A DNA stretch of 64,000 nt, from NCBI GenBank assembly GCA_021292165.1, contig CM037876.1:204931200-204995199 (forward strand). The letters are read 5' to 3'. This DNA comes from Shinisaurus crocodilurus. Lineage: Eukaryota > Chordata > Lepidosauria > Squamata > Shinisauridae. The translations under genes were made by a program, and so were the position numbers. Below the pieces are notes generated by a model. The model was not told the origin of the DNA, ran no database searches, and saw nothing but the letters and a program-made list of their open reading frames with translations. This document shows, piece by piece, positions 10,968 through 21,333 of the stretch. Positions within the stretch are counted from its first letter, which is position 1. Every line of letters begins with the position of its first letter.

Positions 10968-11252
10968 CTAGGGGTGAAGAACCTCAGGCCCGAGGCCAAA
11001 TCCAGCAGTCCAGAAGGCCCCACCCCCTTCTCCCTGACCTCTGATTGGTGGTTTCCTGGTTTTTGTGAAGTTTTTCTCCCCATTCCAAAAGGTTGAAAAA
11101 TGCTCCTAAAGCTTACTTACTGGCAGTAAGAGCTTAAGCTAAAATATGCTGGCCTTTTTGGTATTTTGGTCTCACCCAGCACTGGAATGCAGCCCCTGAG
11201 AGCTTCTTTGAAATGGAAGTTGGACCTCAGGCTGAACGAGGTTCAACACCCG
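10968..11252. mobile_element. hAT-like MITE
   Basis: The left end reads AGGGGTGAAGAACCTCAGGC and the right end GAGGTTCAACACCCG, which are inverted copies. Internal landmarks (GGTTTCCTGG, AGTTTTTCTC, AAAGGTTGAAA, GCTAAAATATGC, then a CCCTCAG or ACCTCAGGCTGA step) are shared with the copy at 51323-51673. The target duplication is not clean. Confidence 0.65.
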
Positions 11253-12017
11253 ATACAAGCCATATCCCATATTCTGTTAATCCATTCTTCAACTGATGGA
11301 GGGTCAACATCTTTCCAAATATATGAAAAAAGTTGACCCTCCATGGATCCTCTCTTTAACATAGCAAAATAAAACTATCAATGGATGTAGTGGTAAATAA
11401 ATCGTATCCTGTTATACTGAATAAGGTATATTTTCCTTCTTGGTTGCTAGTTCCTCCAGAGCATTTTGTTTTGTCTGCCAACCTTCCACTCCTTTTGTGT
11501 GCCTCTTTGCTCTAGTCCTTTTTCCTTTTGCATCACCCATTGATGTGCACACTTGATGTAATGAATATGGTATAGTTTCCACCCACCCTTTTCATTGTGA
11601 ATGCTGCAGATTTAAAAAGAAGAAGAAGTTTAAGTACTGGAGAAATCATCTTGCAAAGCCCTACTGAATGAAAAACATGCCTTGATTTGTAGCTCTCGTA
11701 AAATGTCATGCATATTAACCAAAATCATATGGCAGAAAAAATGAACGTGTCTTTTCTTCTTCTAATCCACACACAGAGGACAGAGATTAGCCTGTGTTCT
11801 CCAGATATTTATCTTATTTTTATGTAGACATTTTAATTTCAGAGTCTCAAACAAGCAAGCCAGGCTCTTCCTTAAAAGATGATTAACGGATTACTGAATT
11901 TCTCCACTCGCATTTGTTACTGACCACTGGCCATTTGCGGAGTAATACTACCTGCAGTTGGTTTGGATAATTCCAAAATGCATTGATAATGAGGGATGAT
12001 GATGATGATGATCATGA
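11253..12017. other. Unassigned sequence with a short (GAT)n run
   Basis: No recognised element. A (GAT)n tract at about 11993-12012 adjoins the LINE tail that follows. Confidence 0.5.
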
Positions 12018-12640
12018 TGATTTATTCCATTTCTATACCGTCCAATAGCTGAAGCTCTCTGGGCGGTTTACAAAAATTATAAAATTACACAATAAAATAC
12101 AATTATACAATAAAAATACAATTTTACAATAAAATACAGTATAAAAACAATACAAGCAATAAAAAAATAAAAAAAATTACACAAACATTTTAATAACACT
12201 TTTAAAATTACTTAAATAGCTAAGACAGATGTAAAAAATAGACTGGATAAAAAGATGACATAACCACCACCACATGTGCTAGTTGCAGCTGTTAAATGCC
12301 TCAGCATAGAGGGCAGTTTTAACCTGGTGCCGAAAAGGATAGTAAAGTTGGCGCCAGGCAGGTGTCAGTGGGAAGGCTGTTCCACAGTTGTGGGGCTACC
12401 ACAGAAAAGGCCCTCCCCCTTGTTGCCACCTTCCGAGCCTCCCTTGGGGGCGGCAGTCAGAGGAAGGCCCCAGATGCTGACCATAGTGTCTGTGTAGACT
12501 GTGGCTGGGAGAGGCGTTCCGTCAGGTATTACGGTCCCAAGCCGTGTAGGGCTTTATAGGTTAAAACCAGCACCTTGAATCGGGCTCAGAGGCATATAGG
12601 CAGCCAATACAAGCGGGCCAGAACAGCTGTTATATGTTAC
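12018..12640 (-). mobile_element. L2-type LINE, 3' end of ORF2 and 3' UTR
   Basis: The minus strand ends in a 3' UTR reading AAACCGCCCAGAGAGCTTC and GGTATAGAAATGG, typical of squamate L2-type LINEs, at about 12018-12070. Further in (about 12280-12640) it carries the degraded C-terminal coding part: the complement of GGGCCAGAACAGCTGTTATA corresponds to the conserved HITPIL..LHWLP step, and a stretch near 12400 to the AFSV..P..WN step. The frame is broken. An A-rich segment at 12080-12240 lies between UTR landmarks. Confidence 0.7.
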
Positions 12641-13497
12641 TCACTCCCTCAATAGCTGCCAGAAAGCACTTCCTTGTACAGGTGACTCGTATGGCAAGGA
12701 GTAATGTTCAAGTGTCTTTTCTGCATGTGTTAGTCTAAACACATGGAATGTTTTCATACCAACATAGCCCTGATGGCAGCTGACTCTGGCAGGTGAATAT
12801 TCAGCATATGTAAAGCTTAGAAAAATGTCCTCCCAAAATTCTCCACCTCCTTTGCAAGCAGTGAAATTGGAGGTGCCTATTTTGCCAAATGTTCTCTAAG
12901 GGGTAGGGGGAGAAATTCGCCAACAGTTTCTTGGGGAGACTGTGTGGCCCATCAGCAGCCCATCTTTCTTTCTTTTTTGCAGCTGCTGCAACTATGTTGG
13001 TAGCCTGGCTGCCATTTTGCAGCCCCCACAATGCTCTGGACCTAGCTTAGTGCCAGGGCATTGTGTGGGGGGGAGGGATGGGGGCTGCCATTAAAAAGAG
13101 AGAGAGAGAAATATTCAGAGAATATTGTACAAAATGGCTCTTTTGCAGGGGAAAGTATATTTTCAGAAATCTCCTCTGAAAAAAATCTTTTGAGAAATTT
13201 TGGTTTAGCTCTAATTTAGACTGGTGCATGCAGCAGCAGAGAGATGGTTGCACCACATAGATTGCCCCAAAACAGAGAAAGGATTTTCAGCAGCCACCAC
13301 AACAGGGGATTAACATTTAAACTAGCACATGTAGGATTGTGCTTGGGACACTATTCATGGTTAGTGAACACACATTTTTTAGCAAAACTCCCAGAAAAAT
13401 CAACATGCTTTTGAAGTTTGAGTGGCTCAGGAGACAGAGGTTATTGAATTTGGATTGGGATTAATATGGTTTCTCTGCTAGGTCTCAGTGAAAAATC

Positions 13498-13538
<41 letters not shown>

Positions 13539-13751
13539 GTCTTTTGTCTCTCATATAGACATAAAGAGTAAATAAAATAATTCATAGGTTTGTTGAGGAT
13601 GATTTGAAGGTTCATAAACCACTTTGCAAATGCTACATAAATAATTTGCAACAAAATACGTATATCAAAGCCATGTTTGTCAGTTCTAGGACTTTCCAGG
13701 AAACACATGAAGGAGCACCTCTTGAAATCCTGGCTCACTTTACAATTTACA
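12641..13751. other. Unassigned sequence
   Basis: No recognised element except the (TC)n tract at 13504-13533. Confidence 0.5.
13504..13533. repeat. (TC)n microsatellite
   Basis: About 15 uninterrupted CT units. Confidence 0.95.
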
Positions 13752-13841
13752 GCACAAAATCTTATATATGTTTACTCAGAAGCAAGTCCCATTGAGTTCA
13801 ATGGATTACTCCTGTCTCAGGTAAGCATATATAGGGTTGCA
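13752..13841. repeat. Short palindromic dispersed repeat, copy 2
   Basis: Contains AAGTCCCATTGAGTTCAATGG, ends AGGGTTGCA; same family as the copy at 48366-48449. Confidence 0.65.
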
Positions 13842-14249
13842 AGCAACCTAATTTAAAAAAATATTTTAGGTGTATATAGAACATATATTACAATCCAATC
13901 ATTGAAGGTGTTATTGTCTGATAGGCAAAAAATACCATAAGCTGTTATTAACTCAGTTATCGCTTGAAGCAAGGACCCTGTTTTAAAGAACATTTTCAGC
14001 AAGAAAACAAGCATGCTATTGCTGAGTTGTCAGCAAGATCCTGATTACCGTATGTAGGAAAATCAGCATGAAAAGGTGATAATGAGTATCGTATAGATAC
14101 AGCAGAGGGTTCATGAGTTTTGTGGGCACCTATTGGGTGCTGCCTGTGACAGTCAAGATTCATATCTGTGATGTTTCGTGAAGTTTTAGAAACATTTCAT
14201 TATTTTAAAAATAATTTCTTTAACGCATTTCTTAGCTGACTTTCCAGAC

Positions 14250-14840
14250 TGCAGTCTTCCCCATGTGCCTTACACTATAAAACATACCATTGCCCAGCCA
14301 AATATCTATATAACAGGTTTATAAAATCATAAACCAGTTTTAAACATATTTAAGAATGAACCTATTAAAACAAGCCAAATCCAAAACTTAAATAACAAAA
14401 GCAGCATATATTCATAGATTTCATAGATCATAGGAGTTGGAAGGAGCCTACAAGGCTATCGAGTCCAACCCCCTGCCCAATGCAGGAAACTAGAGGAGGG
14501 GTCTCCCATCCAAGTAATAACTAGGCCTGACCCTGCTTAGCTTTCCACGCTCAGACAAGCTGAGCCAGCGAAGTTGTGTATATAATAAAACCCTTTCAGT
14601 TAAAATCCAAATAAAACAAGTAATTTAATTTAATTTTTTTTTTTTAAATCCTTTTAAAAATAGTGACAAATGGAGCCAGCCATGTATTGGGAGGGAATTC
14701 CATAGGGAAGGATTTAGAGGACCAGCATGCCCAACTAAAGGAGAGAGGGAAGGTATAGCTATGCCCAGCCAAATACCTTGCAGCAGCCACATTGCTCCAG
14801 CTTCCTGGAAATCTGGCTGTATTCCTGGGACACAATATTT
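14250..14840 (-). mobile_element. Possible L2-like LINE fragment on the minus strand
   Basis: The flanks of the SINE at 14412-14569 look like one older LINE 3' region read on the minus strand: an A-rich UTR-like part at 14270-14410, and at about 14690-14720 a GGGAGGGAATTCCATA motif that resembles the WNSLP step of L2-type C-termini. The similarity is weak and no frame is intact. Confidence 0.3.
14412..14569 (-). mobile_element. 5S rRNA-derived SINE with CR1 tail, copy A
   Basis: Read on the minus strand, the head contains GCTAAGCAGGGTC and TTGGATGGGAGACC, the box A and box C regions of the 5S rRNA internal promoter. The tail that follows (GGGGGTTGGACTCGATAG, then CCTTGTAGG, CTTCCAACTCC, ATGATCTATG) matches the 3' end of the CR1 element at 30001-30092. 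It is therefore a 5S-headed SINE likely transcribed by RNA polymerase III and mobilised by CR1. The 5' part of 5S (before about nucleotide 35) is replaced by GCTGGCTCAGC. Confidence 0.85.
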
Positions 14841-15394
14841 GGTTTATTATAAGCTGTATCAGGTTTGTTCCTAGGCTGTGAGTACGTTCTTGATCAGTTG
14901 GGACTAGAGTGTCTTACAACAGAGACAGGATTTGGAGTGCCTTACAATATTTGTCCTGAGACTTCACCCCTATTTTGTCATTGTTCTGCTGGAGGAACCA
15001 TGAATGAACTTAGGAGGAGAATAATAGCAGCAAAGTTACACTGGAAAGAAAACTATTGGAATAGTCTGATGAAGATAACGAAACAAGTTGTTAGCTGGCA
15101 TCCTTGTAATCTGTACCTTTAATTGTATTGTTATCTGTATATTGTTATTCCTGAGAATTATGCTACAATTCTTCTTTATTATTATTTTTAATTATATGGT
15201 TATACTAAAACCATTGGTCTATGGCATATGAATAGTTAGATTCACACACCGGGCTCTGGTGCTTTGTGCTCCTTTGCATCTCACTTACTTCAGAGCCAGC
15301 TCTCTTGTGTTTTTGCTCAGCACACTTGCCACATGGCAGTGCCACACTTGCTGTGACAAGCATATCTGTTGAAACCTGCTATGGAGCAGTAGCA
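14841..15394. other. Unassigned sequence
   Basis: No recognised element. An 85-codon plus-strand open stretch at 14865-15122 has a cysteine-containing middle but no family could be assigned. Confidence 0.4.
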
Positions 15395-15648
15395 TATTTA
15401 TTTATTATATTTATTTATTATATTTATACCCCGCCTTTTTTCCTGCAAGGAACCCAAGGCGGCTTACATAATCCTCCTCCTCCTCCTCCTCCTCCTCCTC
15501 CTCCTCCTCTCCATTTTATCCTCACAACAACCCTGTGAGGTAGGTTAGGCTGAGAGTCAGTGAGTTTTATGGCCGAGCGGGGACTAGAACCTGGATCTCC
15601 CAAGTCCCAGTCCAACACTCTTAACCACTACGCCACACTGGCTCTCAC
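15395..15648 (-). mobile_element. Sauria SINE, minus strand
   Basis: The complement of the family core is clear: ACAACCCTGTGAGG, GGCCGAGCGGGGACTAGAAC (B box), and GCCACACTGGCTCTCAC at the head. The tail lies at the low-coordinate end as TTTATTTATTATATTTATA followed by CCCCGCCTTTTTTCC. An internal (TCC)n run at about 15472-15508 is expanded compared with the other copies. Confidence 0.88.
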
Positions 15649-17953
15649 ATTTGTCTTGGGGTGTTAGATTTGCAGGGAAAACCAAACAACCATTGGCTGA
15701 GAGGGAAGGAGGACTATGGCAGAGGCAGTGATTCTCAGAGTCAGGGATGATGAGAAATGAGGGGAAAAGCAGGAATGGGAGGCAATATGGGGGGGTGAGT
15801 AGCAGCTAAGCAGAGATTTATTGGCTAGCAAAGAATTTCAGCCTTCCACTCTTGTACACTTGGATCTCTTTGCACAGTTCTCCTAGTACAAAAGGAACTT
15901 AAAATGGAAGTACTTCAAGGACCTTTTATATTGCCACTGAGGTGCAAAGGAGTTCTCCATGTAGAACAGAACATGTGCCATGTGAGTTAATTAATCCAAT
16001 GTTTCTGACTTGGGTTAAACTGGACATTGTCATGACAAATGTTCCTATCATTTCACGGTGTTCTCTTGGCGTTGCTTTCTCATATTCATTCTTAAATTAT
16101 TTTTTGTGTTTTTAGTGGTCATCTGGAGTAGAGTATTTTTTTCCTAAAAAAAACAATCTGCATCACAATATGCTTTCCTAGACAAACAGAACCCTGCTCC
16201 AAACTGAAACATGACAAATAAAAATCCATTGAAGGAGAAAAAGCACACTTGGCCAGTCTCTGTTTAACATTATCTGATGTACAGTATTTGTTATCCTTAG
16301 ATGGTCTTGTCCATCCTTTCCAAAGCAAAGTGCCAGCAACCATGTGTGTGCGATTTGCTTATGTTGCACATCAGTCTAGACACCCACAGGGAAGTCATCT
16401 AATGGATAGCACGTGCCTTTGAGGGATTATTTTTGAGGAGTCAGAAGCCATTGACCTTGGCAAGATGCCCAATCTCACAACAACAACACCTGTGTCTATA
16501 TGGGGCTCTAGATGCTGTGGAGTGAGGGTATCTTTCAGTATGGCACCAATGCATTGGCTGGTCAGATGGCTAGTGTTATCAAAGGCAGGAGTGTCTCAGG
16601 GTCCTTTTCACCAGATCCTCACTGCCATAGATGGGTTTAATGAGACTCTCAGTTTTACTGAATGGCTTCACCAAGGCATAGCAGACAACTTAAATGTCTC
16701 CTGCCTTATGAAGGAAATACGGTAAATAAATGTTTTCTTGATACTTCCTAGTTATATCACTAGGCAGGCAATAAACAGAAAGACTTCCACTATGGGTAAT
16801 ACAACAAAACAAACAGAATTATGTTTAGAGTCCTCTTAACCATTTACACTGCTGTCTCAAGCACTTCTTTCTGAAAGTGGGCATACACTGGACCTGGGGT
16901 GGAAGTGGAGGGTACACACCATGGCGGCAGCCCTGAAAGCCTTGACTCTCAGGCAGCTAATAGGAAAACAATGCTCTGTGATGCCCAACAGGTTGTCTAT
17001 TAGTGGATATACTCGTAGGCCCAATCCAGCAAGGATGATTGTGTGGACAGCTGTAAGTAGTGAATGTGGAAGTACAGTGCAGTACCTTTTTGTGCACATG
17101 GATTGCACCCAGCACACCAACCTCTATATAGAAGCCTGCTTTTGCAAGTGATTCCCCTTGGATGAATTATGGCATGTGTGTATATGTGCTACAACGTGGT
17201 TTGGAGTTGGATCGAGGCCTCTTATGGTTTTGTGCACATTGCCAGTCATGATAGTTTATAAATTACGATGCAATAATGTAACAACAGATTCCCAGTTTGT
17301 ATATCAGGGCATGAATCTGAGAATATTCCTTTCAGATGTGGCTATGTATGCAGATGTGGATCCTGAATTATTAGCAATGCATCCAGGCACTGGCTCCAAC
17401 CAAGATAAAACTCACAGGAGGACAAATAACAGATGGCAGGTAGAAGACCTGATGCAATGGCTGGAGTTGAGAAAAAGAATGTTACATAAACAAATGCGAG
17501 CAGTCAGGGAGCTGTTGGGAAAACTATATGGGATATCTTATCCACAGAGGATGATGTTATAATCATCCATTGATTATGTATTGGGTTGACAACGCACCAG
17601 ATCAATTGCTTCCTCAGGAGCATTGGCATCAACTTCTTGTGTTTGAAATCATTAAGGAAACTGGCCAGAGTTCCATTTGGGAGAATGCCTCAACGTGCCT
17701 GTGCATGTAGTTGTTGGGAAGAGGTGATGAGAGATGCAGAGATAAGATTTTAGAATAAGCCAATTAGAATGAGCTTTTCCAGTGTCCACATGTAAGGATA
17801 CTGTTTTGCAAGTGACCCCAAAACTGCAAAGATCATGAGAAGATCCAGTTTTATGTTTGCTAAAAACTTGGTGCTGACTGCTGATCCTGGACTCAATCTG
17901 GGGACCTAAGCTCACAAAAATGCATGGTGGACATCTCTTGCCTGAGAGTCCGA
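15649..17953. other. Unassigned; contains a 134-codon plus-strand open frame
   Basis: The longest frame is at 17158-17562 on the plus strand. It has a K/R-rich C-terminal segment that could be helical, but no domain I know. Nearby frames at 16465-16725 and 16921-17151 are shorter. Their succession on one strand over about 1.1 kb hints at one broken coding element, but I cannot name it. Confidence 0.3.
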
Positions 17954-17998
17954 TGATGATGATGATGATGATGACAGCATCATCGTCGTCATCATCAT
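17954..17998. repeat. (GAT)n / (ATC)n inverted microsatellite
   Basis: Seven GAT units, a short spacer, then ATC/GTC units; the two halves are complementary and could form a hairpin. A degraded LINE tail-like TTATAGCCCACCTC follows near 18020. Confidence 0.85.
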
Positions 17999-18128
17999 TA
18001 ATTTATTCATGTGGTTCAGTTTATAGCCCACCTCATTCTTAGGGCTTTGGGTGGGTCACCAAGCTCTTCGTACACATATTTAAAAAATAATACTCAGTGA
18101 TAGGCCTAAGCCATGGAAGAGTCCTAAC

Positions 18129-18278
18129 CAGTGCTTTTTTTCTGAAGAAAAGGGTACCGGAACTCTTGGATTACATTTCCTCGGGAGTAGATGGCGATTA
18201 AATTGTAATGCAATTAATAGAAGAAAAGGTGCTGGAACTCAGTTCCGCTCGGTGAGTTCCACCAGAAAAAAAGCCCTG
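18129..18278. mobile_element. Short hAT MITE
   Basis: Ends CAGTGCTTTTTTTCTG and CAGAAAAAAAGCCCTG are inverted repeats with one mismatch. A perfect 8-bp duplication GTCCTAAC lies at 18121-18128 and 18279-18286. It is 150 bp long with no coding capacity. Confidence 0.9.
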
Positions 18279-18549
18279 GTCCTAACTGATCATTTCTCTC
18301 TGTGCAGCTGCTTCATATCTGCAGAAAGAAATGCCTGGCTCTCCCCCATACCTGTTGTTCCTGTTCAGGGAGTACAGATGAATTAATATTAGGAACTGGA
18401 ACAGTTAGCAGCCTATGTTAACTAGGTGATGATGGAAGGCTGTTATTGTTCTGAAAGCCTGAGCTTCAATGAGAAAAATATACAAATCGTACTTAATGGA
18501 CTGCTTTCTTCTGCATGAACCTGTTTGGGTGCTAAGATCATCATCCCTT

Positions 18550-18800
18550 CTCTGACTCCTGCTGCCCTCAGAAGTTAGGCAGGTGGTGACTGGAGAAAGG
18601 GCCTTCTCGGTTGTGGCATCCCATTTGTGGAATGTCTTCCCAAGGGGGGTTAATGTCCTTTTGGCACTAGAGAAGACTTTGGTTTGCCAGGGACCTGCTA
18701 GCATGTGCTGACCAATTGTTAACTGACTCTGTTGGCTTCACTGTTGATTGTTTTACTGCTTTACTGCTGTTGCTATCTATAATAATAAAAGACAATGCAT
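18550..18800 (+). mobile_element. L2-type LINE, end of ORF2 and 3' UTR
   Basis: Around 18570-18660 the plus strand translates to a TGERAFSVVASHLWNV segment, the conserved C-terminal step of L2-type proteins in this window, followed by a T-rich 3' UTR. Stops follow soon after. Confidence 0.6.
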
Positions 18801-19630
18801 GTCTGTCTGTCAGTGTCATATAGGTCTAAGACCATGAAACCTAGACACCTGAAACTTGCCATACATACTAAGGGGACCCTAGATCCCAGTGGCAGCCCCT
18901 TCCTCCTCCAACTGCCACCAGAATGGCATCTGAGGAAACATCTTACCCTGAGGGATGGGAGAAGAAACAGATTAAGCTTGAACTCAAAAGAAGATACACT
19001 GTGGAAGAGAAGAAAGAAAAGAGGAACAGAGCAGCAAAGAACCTCCCAGCACAGAAGGACAATAGATGCAGTACAAACCTGAATTCAACTGGTATTTTCC
19101 CATCTATCTGGGCAACTGAATTAAGCATTGCCATCATGCTTTTTTTCCTCCTCCCTCCCAATCCCTTTCCTTGTGAATTGTGCATTTTTAAAATTGTATG
19201 CCTGAGGGCAGGGACTATCTAGTTCTGGGGGCCTTTTGACGGAATAGTGGGATGAAAATAAATAATAAATAAATCTGTTATCTCATTCCTCGGAAATCTA
19301 CAGGGTGGTTCATTTGGCTCCTCCTGTCCACTGCATGTGTTACACACAAAAATCTGGATATGTTTCTTCATTAGTTATGATTCTTTGAGTATGGAAATCA
19401 CAACCTTAGTGCAAGGACAGACGTTTCACAAGCAACCTTCAGGTTACTTCTAGCACTAAAGTTCAGTTTCTACCTCTATTGTCTAAGCTCAGACAAATTC
19501 TAGAAGGATAGTTGGCCAATCTATATTTCCACAAATATTGTAGCCATGTTCAGGCATTCACCTGAACATGTGAGAGCTTAAAGAACTTAAAGCCCAAACC
19601 TCCTGCTGACTTCCCACAGCAGTTTCATCT
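18801..19630. other. Unassigned; repeat-like 5' part
   Basis: The beginning (TGTCTGTCTGTCAGTG, then ACCTGAAACTTGCCATAC) looks like the start of a dispersed repeat but I cannot assign it. At 19190-19270 a TGAGGGCAGGGACTATC segment followed by AATAAATAATAAATAAAT resembles a LINE or SINE 3' tail. Confidence 0.35.
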
Positions 19631-19635
19631 AGATA

Positions 19636-19929
19636 TTAAAAAACATGGGAGACAGGATGGAACCTTGCAGCACCCCACAGGCTAATGGTCATGGGGTGAA
19701 ACAAAAGTCCCCCACACCACCATCTGAGATGCTCCTCCAGAAAGGCCCAGAAGCACTTTAAAACTGTGCCTCCCAAGCCCAATCCAGATAAACGATCCAG
19801 AAGGCTATCATGGTCAATGGTATTGAAAGCTGCTGAGAGGTCCAGAAGAATCAACAGGGTTGCACTCCCCCATTCATTCCCTATGGTCAACCAGGGTGAC
19901 CAAGGCTGTTTCTTTCCCATAACCAGCAT
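19636..19929 (-). pseudogene. L2-type reverse transcriptase fragment
   Basis: The minus-strand frame contains LLDLSAAFNTIDHDSLLDRL, the conserved RT segment with the first catalytic aspartate of the palm, followed by the LSGLGLGG step usual in L2-type LINEs. The preceding and following parts are degraded, and the YADD box is missing, so it is a short dead fragment. Confidence 0.82.
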
Positions 19930-20166
19930 GACATGGCTTTAACTCCTGGGAAGTGCTTATATCAGTTTAAAAAGGAATTGCCCTCAGGACATCTTTTACT
20001 ATACTAATTGTCAGTACTACTGGGTTGGGAATTGAAGAAGTGTTGTGGAGCCTCTGTCTGGGTGCACAATGGGGTTAGTCGCTCGAAGATATCTCAATTT
20101 GTGTGAACATTTGCAAGCACATAGGGAAGAAGCCTGTATCTTCACAACAGTAATTAAGATAGATGC

Positions 20167-20330
20167 ATAGATTCATAGATCATAAGAGTTTGAAGGAGCC
20201 TACAAGGCTATCGAGTCCAACCCCCTGCTCAATGCAGGAAACTAGAGGAGGGGTCTCCCATCCAAGTAATAACCAGGCTTGACCCTGCTTAGCTTTCCAC
20301 ACTCAGACAAGCTGAGCCAGCATAAGCCAC
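20167..20330 (-). mobile_element. 5S rRNA-derived SINE with CR1 tail, copy B
   Basis: Same structure as copies A and C: minus-strand head with GCTAAGCAGGGTC and TTGGATGGGAGACC, then the CR1 tail with GGGGGTTGGACTCGATAG and a terminal ATGATCTATGAATCTATG. The head begins GTGGCTTATGCTGGCTCAGC, shared with copy C, which defines a longer 5' end than copy A. Confidence 0.85.
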
Positions 20331-20934
20331 AGGCCTGTATAGTAGAAGTCCCAGCCATCTGACCACTCTTTCTACAGTAGTGCTACTTCCAAGGACTTCC
20401 AAAAGACTGTCCAGTATTTCATCTTGCCTGACAGATGGTTCAACGTGATTCAGCTGAAGCATGAAGGTTCTGTAATTCCCATCTACCTTCCCTGATGACA
20501 GTGGCATTTTATATATGAATACTTGATCATTAGACTGCACAGATTTATTAATTTATTTATACTATTTCTATATGGCTAAATATTAAGAAAAATCCCTAAG
20601 CAGTTTCCATATAAATATTAAAATCACAGATGTCATATATTGTTGCCTTCATTTACTCTGCTCTATAAAAGTGACAACAGTTCTCACTCCTCACAGGGGT
20701 TTTTCTTTGTTTGTTGCATATTTAAAATCTACCCCCTGGCTTTATCTCAGATTCAAAGGTTGGCTTGCTTTTCAAGGAAGTCTACCTTTGGTGGGGCCAG
20801 AGTTAAAACAACCAACATGGCCATCCTTAGGCTGAATGGTGCCCTAGGCAAAGAACATCTTTAGCACCCACTCCATTTGTTCAACTTTTGAACACCTTAT
20901 TTTTTTATTATTCTCAGAAGTACACAAAAAGCAA
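20331..20934. other. Unassigned sequence
   Basis: No recognised element; an AT-rich LINE-tail-like patch occurs at 20540-20620. Confidence 0.45.
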
Positions 20935-21040
20935 AGGCTTTATCTCCAAAACCCACAATAGAGACTACTTTTATTTGGACCAGCCAAAATGTCTCAGAAT
21001 GGTAAGCAAGCTTTCAAGTTCTCCAGAACTCTTCATCGGG
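20935..21040 (-). repeat. Dispersed repeat tail, possibly Penelope-like
   Basis: The minus strand reads GATGAAGAGTTCTGGAGAAC then TTGAAAGCTTGCTTACC, and later CCAAATAAAAGTAGTCTC. The GA-AGA..GAAAGCT..AATAAA layout recurs in altered form at 28222-28262 and 55955-56045. I associate it with 3' ends of Penelope-like or related retroelements but cannot prove the class. Confidence 0.35.
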
Positions 21041-21220
21041 CTGAATGTTAAGTAAAGCAGCAGGGGAAGAGGCAAAATTTTCACTTTACTGTGGTTCTCT
21101 ACCTAGCAAGAAACCTGTGTGCAGATTTCAAAAACATTGCAGATTAATGTGGAACTGGAATAGAATACTTATGGGTGTACAAACACAAAGTGACATGAAC
21201 AAAAAAAAACACAGATTAAG

Positions 21221-21333
21221 GGCACAATCCTATGTATATTTAGGCAGGGGGAAAAATCCTACAACCCCCAGCTGGCTGAGGAATGCTGGGAGCTGTAGGA
21301 CTTTTTCTGTCTAAGCATGTATTGCATTGCACC
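21221..21333. mobile_element. Palindromic MITE with GGTGCAATCC-type ends
   Basis: The left end GGCACAATCCTATGTATATT and right end complementing GGTGCAATGCAATACATGC are inverted repeats of about 27 bp; inside, TCCTACAACCCCCAGC is matched by GCTGGGAGCTGTAGGA. The whole unit folds as one hairpin. No clean target duplication was seen. Confidence 0.7.

Noticed and set aside
14500..14569. A 5S rRNA gene or pseudogene
   Set aside because: Only the box A to box C part is present, and it is joined to a CR1 tail in three places, so it is a SINE head.
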